From: Nissolia schottii
Lineage: Eukaryota; Streptophyta; Magnoliopsida; Fabales; Fabaceae
Assembly: GCA_003254905.1 (NCBI GenBank)
Contig: QANU01029692.1
Span: forward strand, 27,825-91,824
Length of the DNA: 64,000 bases
Direction: 5' to 3'
Shown: piece by piece, positions 58,702 through 64,000 of the stretch
Layout: each line of letters begins with the position of its first letter
Numbering within the stretch: the first letter of the stretch is position 1
Position numbers and translations under genes: made by a program
Notes under the pieces: generated by a model
What the model was told of the DNA's origin: nothing
The model's input: the letters and a program-made list of their open reading frames with translations, nothing else
Database searches by the model: none

Positions 58702-60070
58702 GCAGAATATGATATCTGATTGGAGTGCACAAACTTTATATGACTGTGTGCACAAACTTTATATGACTGAGTGCACAAACATTACGTACTTGTGTACAAC
58801 ACTATGATTTTACTCAAACATAAATAAGTTCACAATCTTTATACATTTTTAGTGGACAAACTTTATAACAATTAGTTCACATACATGTATACACACACTT
58901 TTATACATGTTAATGCATAAACCTTACATATATGCATATTACTTAATGTATAGTTAAGTAATATTGTAGAATATGATATCTGATTGGAGTGCACAAACTT
59001 TATATGATTGTGGGCACAAACTTTATATGACTGAGTGCACAAACATTACGTACTTGTGTCCAACACTGTGATTTTACTCAAACATAAATAAGTTCACAAT
59101 CTTTATACATTTTTAGTCGACAAACTTTATAATAATTAGTTCACACATATGTACACACACTTTTATCATGCTAATGCATAAACTTTACATATATGCATAT
59201 TACTTAATATATAGTTAAGTAATATTGCAGAGTATGATATCTGATTGGAGTGCACAAACTTTATATGACTGTGTGCACAGCCTTTACATGACTTAGTACA
59301 CAAACATTACGTACTTGTACAACACTGTGATTTTACTCAAAAATAAATAAATTCACAATCTTTATACATTTTTAGTGGACAAACTTTATAACAATTAGTT
59401 CACATATATATGTACACACACTTTTACACATGCTAATGCATAAACTTTACATATATGCATATTACTTAATATATAGTTAAGTAATATTGCAGAATATGAT
59501 ATCTAATTGGAGTGCACAAACTTTATATGACTGCGTGCACAAACATTACGTACTTGTGTACAACACTGTGATTTTACTCAAACATAAATAAGTTCACAAT
59601 CTTTATACAGTTTTAATGGACAAACTTTTTATTAATTATTTCACATACATGTGTACACACATTTTTATACATTCTAATACATAAACTTTACATATATGCA
59701 TATTATTTAATGTATAGTTAAGTATTTTTTGTACAATATGATATCTGATTGGAGTGCGCAAACTTTATATGACTGTGTGCACAAACGTTATATGATTGAG
59801 TGCACAAACATTATGTTCTTGTGTACAACAATGTGATTTTACTCAAACATAAATATGTTCACAATCTTTATACATTTTTACTAGACAAACTTTATAACAA
59901 TTAGTTCACATTCATGTGTACACACACTTTTATACATGTTAATGCATAAACTTTACATATATGCATATTACATAATATATAGTTATGTAATATTATAGAA
60001 TATGATATTGGAGTGCACAAACTTTATATGACTGAATGCACAAATATTATTAGTGTCTTTGCACAAACAT
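58702..60070 (+). repeat. ~260-bp tandem repeat, about 5.3 copies (unit D)
   Basis: Starts near 58702, 58966, 59227, 59489, 59731 and 59996; periods 242-265 bases. This is the longest array in the window. Confidence 0.9.
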
Positions 60071-61747
60071 TACGAACCTGTGTACGCGAATCGCAAATCC
60101 CGTGCACACACGTCTAAGTGCGGAGTGGGGATCTGTTTATTCGTAGTGAGACCAAAACATATTTAATACAGAGTGTATATATAATGTATGATATTTAGTG
60201 TATTTGTAACATAACTAATATTAAATTTGGGCAAGTAGGTTAGAGCTTTCTATCCATGCAATTGATCTCTAATAAGAATTTTCCATGTGTAATGTTTTGT
60301 TATTACTCGCGTTGTTCTCAGACCGCATGCAGTTAATCCTCAATAACAAAATCGACCAATTGCTATGCTATCCGCGCAATCTTCACCAAGTATTTGCCAC
60401 ATGCTGTTATTCATGAATAACAAAGGACAATTATTCGTTTGTCATTGATTAACAAAAGACAATGACACATTTGAAACGAGTCTTTTTTCTTTCTGCAAGT
60501 TACAGGGTGCATCCACCCACCACCAAGTCTTGGCATATCATGAATAGATTGATCAAAATTTGTGGTCATGTCACTTTTTATATAATTTTTATAAACTTTT
60601 TATTTGTTAAAAAAAATGTGTAAAAATTTATATTTGAGTTTATGATGTAATTTTTTATAAATACTACATTTAAAAATTTTAAATTATTATATTAAATCAT
60701 ATACACATTAATATGTTATATTATATTATAAAATAATAATAAAATTTAATGAATATAATTTTAAAAATTGTTAAGAAAAAAACAATTAATAAAATATGCA
60801 TGTAAGAAACTACCCTTTTAAATACGTTGAGGAGGGAGTGCTAAGACGCACTGCCGCATTGATGATCATGGCAGAATAGGCAGATTAAAAAAAAAATACT
60901 TAATTAGACCATGTTGAAAGGAGTAGAAATTGCAGCATTTGCTACGAGCCATCACACTTTAATTTTTTAATATGAAGACTAAAAGAAAAGGACACACATT
61001 AAAATGTGAAGATGGGAATCAAACTTTATAGAACTTGAGTACACAAATATTATTATTATCTTTGTACAAATATTACAGATTTGTGTATGTGAATCATGAA
61101 TCTCGTGCACATGCGTTTAAGTGTGAAGTAGGGATCTGTGTATTCATAATGAATCTAAATTTATTTAATATAAAATATATGTATAATATATAATATTTAA
61201 TGTACGTGTAACATGATTAAAATTAAATTCGACAAGTAGGTCAGAGCTTTCAATCCATGCAATTGATCTCTAATAAGAATTTTCCATGTGTAATGTTTTG
61301 TTATTACCCGTACGTGTTGTTCTCAGACCGCATGCAATTAATCCTCAATAACAAAATCGACAAATTGCTATGCTATCTGCGCAATCTTCACCAAGATTTT
61401 GCCACATGCTGTTATTCATGAATAACAAAGGACAATTTGTCGTTTTTTAAGAAAAGACAATGACATATTGAAACGAGTCGCAGTGATTTCTTTTTTCTTT
61501 CTTGAAGTTACCGGGCGCGTCCACCCACCACCAAGTCTTGGCATATCCTGAATAAACTGAACAAAATGTGTGGCCATGTCATTTTGTATATAATTTTTAT
61601 AAATTTTTTATTTATTAAATCATTAAAAAAAGTTAACTTGTAAAATGCCAAAAAATTTATAAATTATTTAAATTTATGATACAACTTTTCATAAATATTG
61701 TATTTAAAATTTTAAATTATTACATTAAATTATATATACATTAATAT
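60071..61747. repeat. Tandemly doubled flank (unit D)
   Basis: Segments 60076-60870 and 61085-61740 repeat the same order of phrases as in unit B. The second stops at ttaatatt, joined directly to Kunitz coding sequence. No other gene seen. Confidence 0.8.
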
Positions 61748-62136
61748 TCGTACAAGCACGCTCTGAGGTCTCCAGAGGCCTACCAATTACAATCTCATCC
61801 TTGTTCAGAATTCGTTATCTCCACGAAAACCTTCCTCTGGAGCTCTCATTCTACGCTGTGCCAACGTGTGCTGACACGCCGTCCAAGTGGACCGTCGTCA
61901 AGGGGATGCCAGAAGGGCCCTCTGTGAAGCTCACCGGCTACGACAACACAGTCGACGGTTGGTTCTACATAAAGAAGTCTTCTATTGACTACAAGCTTGT
62001 CTTCTGTCCTCTCTCCACCGATGAGTGCTCCGATATTGGGGTTCACATTGACGATGATGGGAACAGGCGTTTGGTTGCTACCGAAGGAAATCCGTTATCT
62101 GTTATGTTTAAGAAAGTCAGTTCATCTTCAGCATGA
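61748..62136 (+). pseudogene. Kunitz trypsin inhibitor copy D, 5'-truncated
   Basis: Coding homology starts abruptly at 61748 with the codons for [11 protein letters not shown] (residue 72 onward of copy A) and runs to the normal stop. Promoter, start codon, signal peptide, family signature and first cysteine are gone. The deletion corresponds to about 9155-10028 of unit A, some 870 bases. The remaining frame is open, with reactive loop FRIRYL and cysteines equivalent to 110, 156 and 163, but no ATG is placed to use it. The good state of the frame suggests the deletion is recent. Confidence 0.93.
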
Positions 62137-62200
62137 AACCATAAACTAGGAAAAATCTTGTGCTTTCTTATCGTGTAGTAAGATGTGCAAGATTATGAGG

Positions 62201-62206
62201 AATAAA
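62201..62206 (+). terminator. Polyadenylation signal of Kunitz D remnant
   Basis: AATAAA at the equivalent place, 65 bases after the stop codon. Confidence 0.55.
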
Positions 62207-63348
62207 GGATTTCCTTGTAACATGACTGAATCACTAAATAAAACCAGTCTTTCTTTGAAGCTTCAACATAAAAATTTAAAAAAAAAAACTTAATAATTAT
62301 TCAATAGAAAAATAAACATTACATTAGTAAACAACTAAAACACAGGAATGAACCGAAGACAAAAACATATATGGGTAACAATTTTGTTATTTAAATATAT
62401 AAACATGTGTATATATAACTTCTAAGCTCTCTCACAACACATCATATGACTATGACGTATTTTTTGTGTTCAATGAGCCTTATACTATGGGCAAAAAAGT
62501 GTTTCCAATTAGAAAGGGTAAGTAAAATATGAATAATATTTCTTGAACAATAAATTTACATAACATATATAGATAATGTATGCAAATATAACAATATGTG
62601 AGTGTACATGAGCCTCATAATTACCGTACTCTATAACAACACTTACATGTTGTTGTATTTGTATATGTTATTCATGTATGTTGTATAAATTTATTATTTA
62701 AGTAGCATTACCCACTTAAAAAAATTAGAAGTATAAGGACTGCTTGGCTTTTGTTTTTGGTGTTTGATCCGATTCATGTTTTTTAAGGAAACAAGAAATT
62801 GAATTTTTATTAATACTATTTATTTATCAAAAGCGTAAAAAGAATACAAAACAAACAAACATCTATAAAAGTAGAAATCAAATTGACCATAATATTTTTA
62901 AGGCTAATTATACATAGGGGTGTAAACATACCATGGCAATAACCTGCGAAATTTCAATTGAACTAACCTATTTGCTTTGGGTCATCGAGTCTAATCAAAT
63001 AAAAATCATTTATACTATTTATACACTTAAAAATTTGACATTTGTGTACACCTCACATAAAAATAAATATTATAGAGAAATAAATATGTCAAAGACTTAA
63101 CTTAGTCGTGATTTACAGCTCTTGGTATCGAGAATAACAAGAATGCATGACATGTCATTCTTCATCACATCTCGGAACAACCAATCAGAGTGTCAACTAT
63201 CTCACTTTATCTAGTATAGGAACAGTGACTGTTACATAATAACAAAGGTCATAAATCACAATGGACAAATGAATTTTTAGATTTGGGTTCTTGGTGGGTT
63301 GAAGAGAGGAGGGAGAGATGGGAGGATGGGGAAGAATAAGATATTTTA
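62207..63348. other. Unit D downstream flank
   Basis: Colinear with A and C, including the foldback right arm from about 63259. No gene seen. Confidence 0.65.
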
Positions 63349-63353
63349 GTCAT

Positions 63354-63941
63354 TGTTGAAAGCTTTGTACACTCTCGTCGTTTAATAATATATCCTTCTT
63401 TACAGCTTCCAGATCCTCAAGGGATCCAATTGCAGTATAGTCGGGTATAGTCATATCCACAGGGAGTTGCAAAAAAAACGTTCTTGAGTTTGTTAATTAA
63501 ACAATAAGGTGAAGGATTGGTAAATTGATTGATAGTTAAATAAACTAGATAAAGAACATAAAAGATAAATAGGCAACAAATCAGAGGTAGATCCGGAAGC
63601 TTGTTGGGAATTGAATCTTATTATAGTTTCATGCATCCATTTATTAATTACAACAGAAATATCATTTCATTGATTGCCCTCCACCAGTTCTTAACTTGTT
63701 CATCTCTTTCGAGCATGAAAAGATCATTAGGTTTCCTTTATTATGTTGTCACTTTCGTGCATGAACATAACGAAGTACACCAGCGTTATTCTAGATGTTA
63801 AAACGACTGATAACCCTAACTCTATGTCTAGCAATTAGGTTTACTAGATGAATTGATTTAGTTCCAACTTTATGTGCCACTTTCGCGCGCAACAATATAG
63901 TTTGAAATCATGCTTTAGGTAGCTAAGCTAAAACAAGCATT
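63354..63941 (-). mobile_element. Athila-like LTR at gtcat (unit D), truncated by a copia LTR
   Basis: Plus-strand start TGTTGAAAGC after gtcat (63349-63353), the same site and subfamily as 51679 in unit C. It is cut at 63941 by the copia LTR; the rest may continue beyond the window. Confidence 0.8.
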
Positions 63942-64000
63942 TGTTGGTCTTGGCAACCAATACCCAAGAGGGGGGTGAATTGGGTATTTTAGAAATTATT
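63942..64000 (-). mobile_element. SIRE/Maximus-like copia LTR end, running off the window
   Basis: tgttggtcttggcaaccaat and what follows is the exact inverse of the LTR end at 48181-48239. It inserted into the Athila-like LTR after aagcatt; the preceding gcatt is a candidate TSD half. Confidence 0.8.

Larger units (their letters stand above)
53796..63941 (+). repeat. Kunitz duplication unit D
   Basis: Same order as unit A: flank, large gypsy solo LTR, copia gag fragment, tandem repeat, doubled flank, Kunitz remnant, downstream flank, foldback arm with LTR. Unit D lacks the A-specific solo LTR and MITE and is ended by a copia LTR at 63942. Confidence 0.75.

Overview
This is a gene-poor, retrotransposon-rich stretch of a plant nuclear genome, most likely a papilionoid legume. 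The evidence is four related Kunitz (STI-type) protease inhibitor sequences with a legume-like secretory N-terminus, AT-rich intergenic DNA, and nested Ty1/copia and Ty3/gypsy LTR retrotransposons. The species cannot be fixed from the sequence. I see no tRNA, rRNA, CRISPR or prokaryotic features.

The backbone is a block carrying one Kunitz inhibitor gene, present four times in the same orientation: unit A (about 2477-20570), B (about 31220-43640), C (48240-53588) and D (53589-63941). The fullest block reads: a decayed minus-strand copia gag fragment, a TIR element whose interior is a roughly 260-bp tandem repeat of variable copy number, AT-rich flank, Kunitz gene with TATA box and polyA signals, downstream flank, then an arm of a foldback element. 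A and B have intact 198-codon genes. C has a one-base frameshift. D has lost its promoter, signal peptide and N-terminal third. The two intact copies differ in ways that matter: A has lost a disulfide cysteine and B has changed its reactive-site loop.

Other DNA is mostly insertions, many with target-site duplications (TSDs) readable by eye. They include a gag-only Athila-like element (11640-18727, TSD gtcat); Athila-like solo LTRs at 4430-5975, 27694-29322 and 51679-53173; large TGTAACA-type gypsy solo LTRs at 2859-7260, 24868-29569 and 54180-57432; SIRE/Maximus-like copia LTRs at 1316-2476, 46349-48239 and 63942 to the end; a 227-bp MITE family with 9-bp TSDs upstream of Kunitz A and downstream of Kunitz B; and CACTA-like remnants. 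Region 24190-31200 is a three-level nest: copia, split by a gypsy solo LTR, itself split by an Athila-like solo LTR.

No complete new biological system is present. The most unusual signals are a nine-base near-palindrome, CGCT(C/G)AGCG, arrayed in LTRs of two different gypsy families; the use of one 5-bp target in three paralogous blocks by two divergent LTR lineages; a variable tandem repeat that seems to have grown inside a MITE-type element; and a conserved stretch of about 30 nt in otherwise divergent large LTRs. All homology statements come from reading the sequence; no database search was run.
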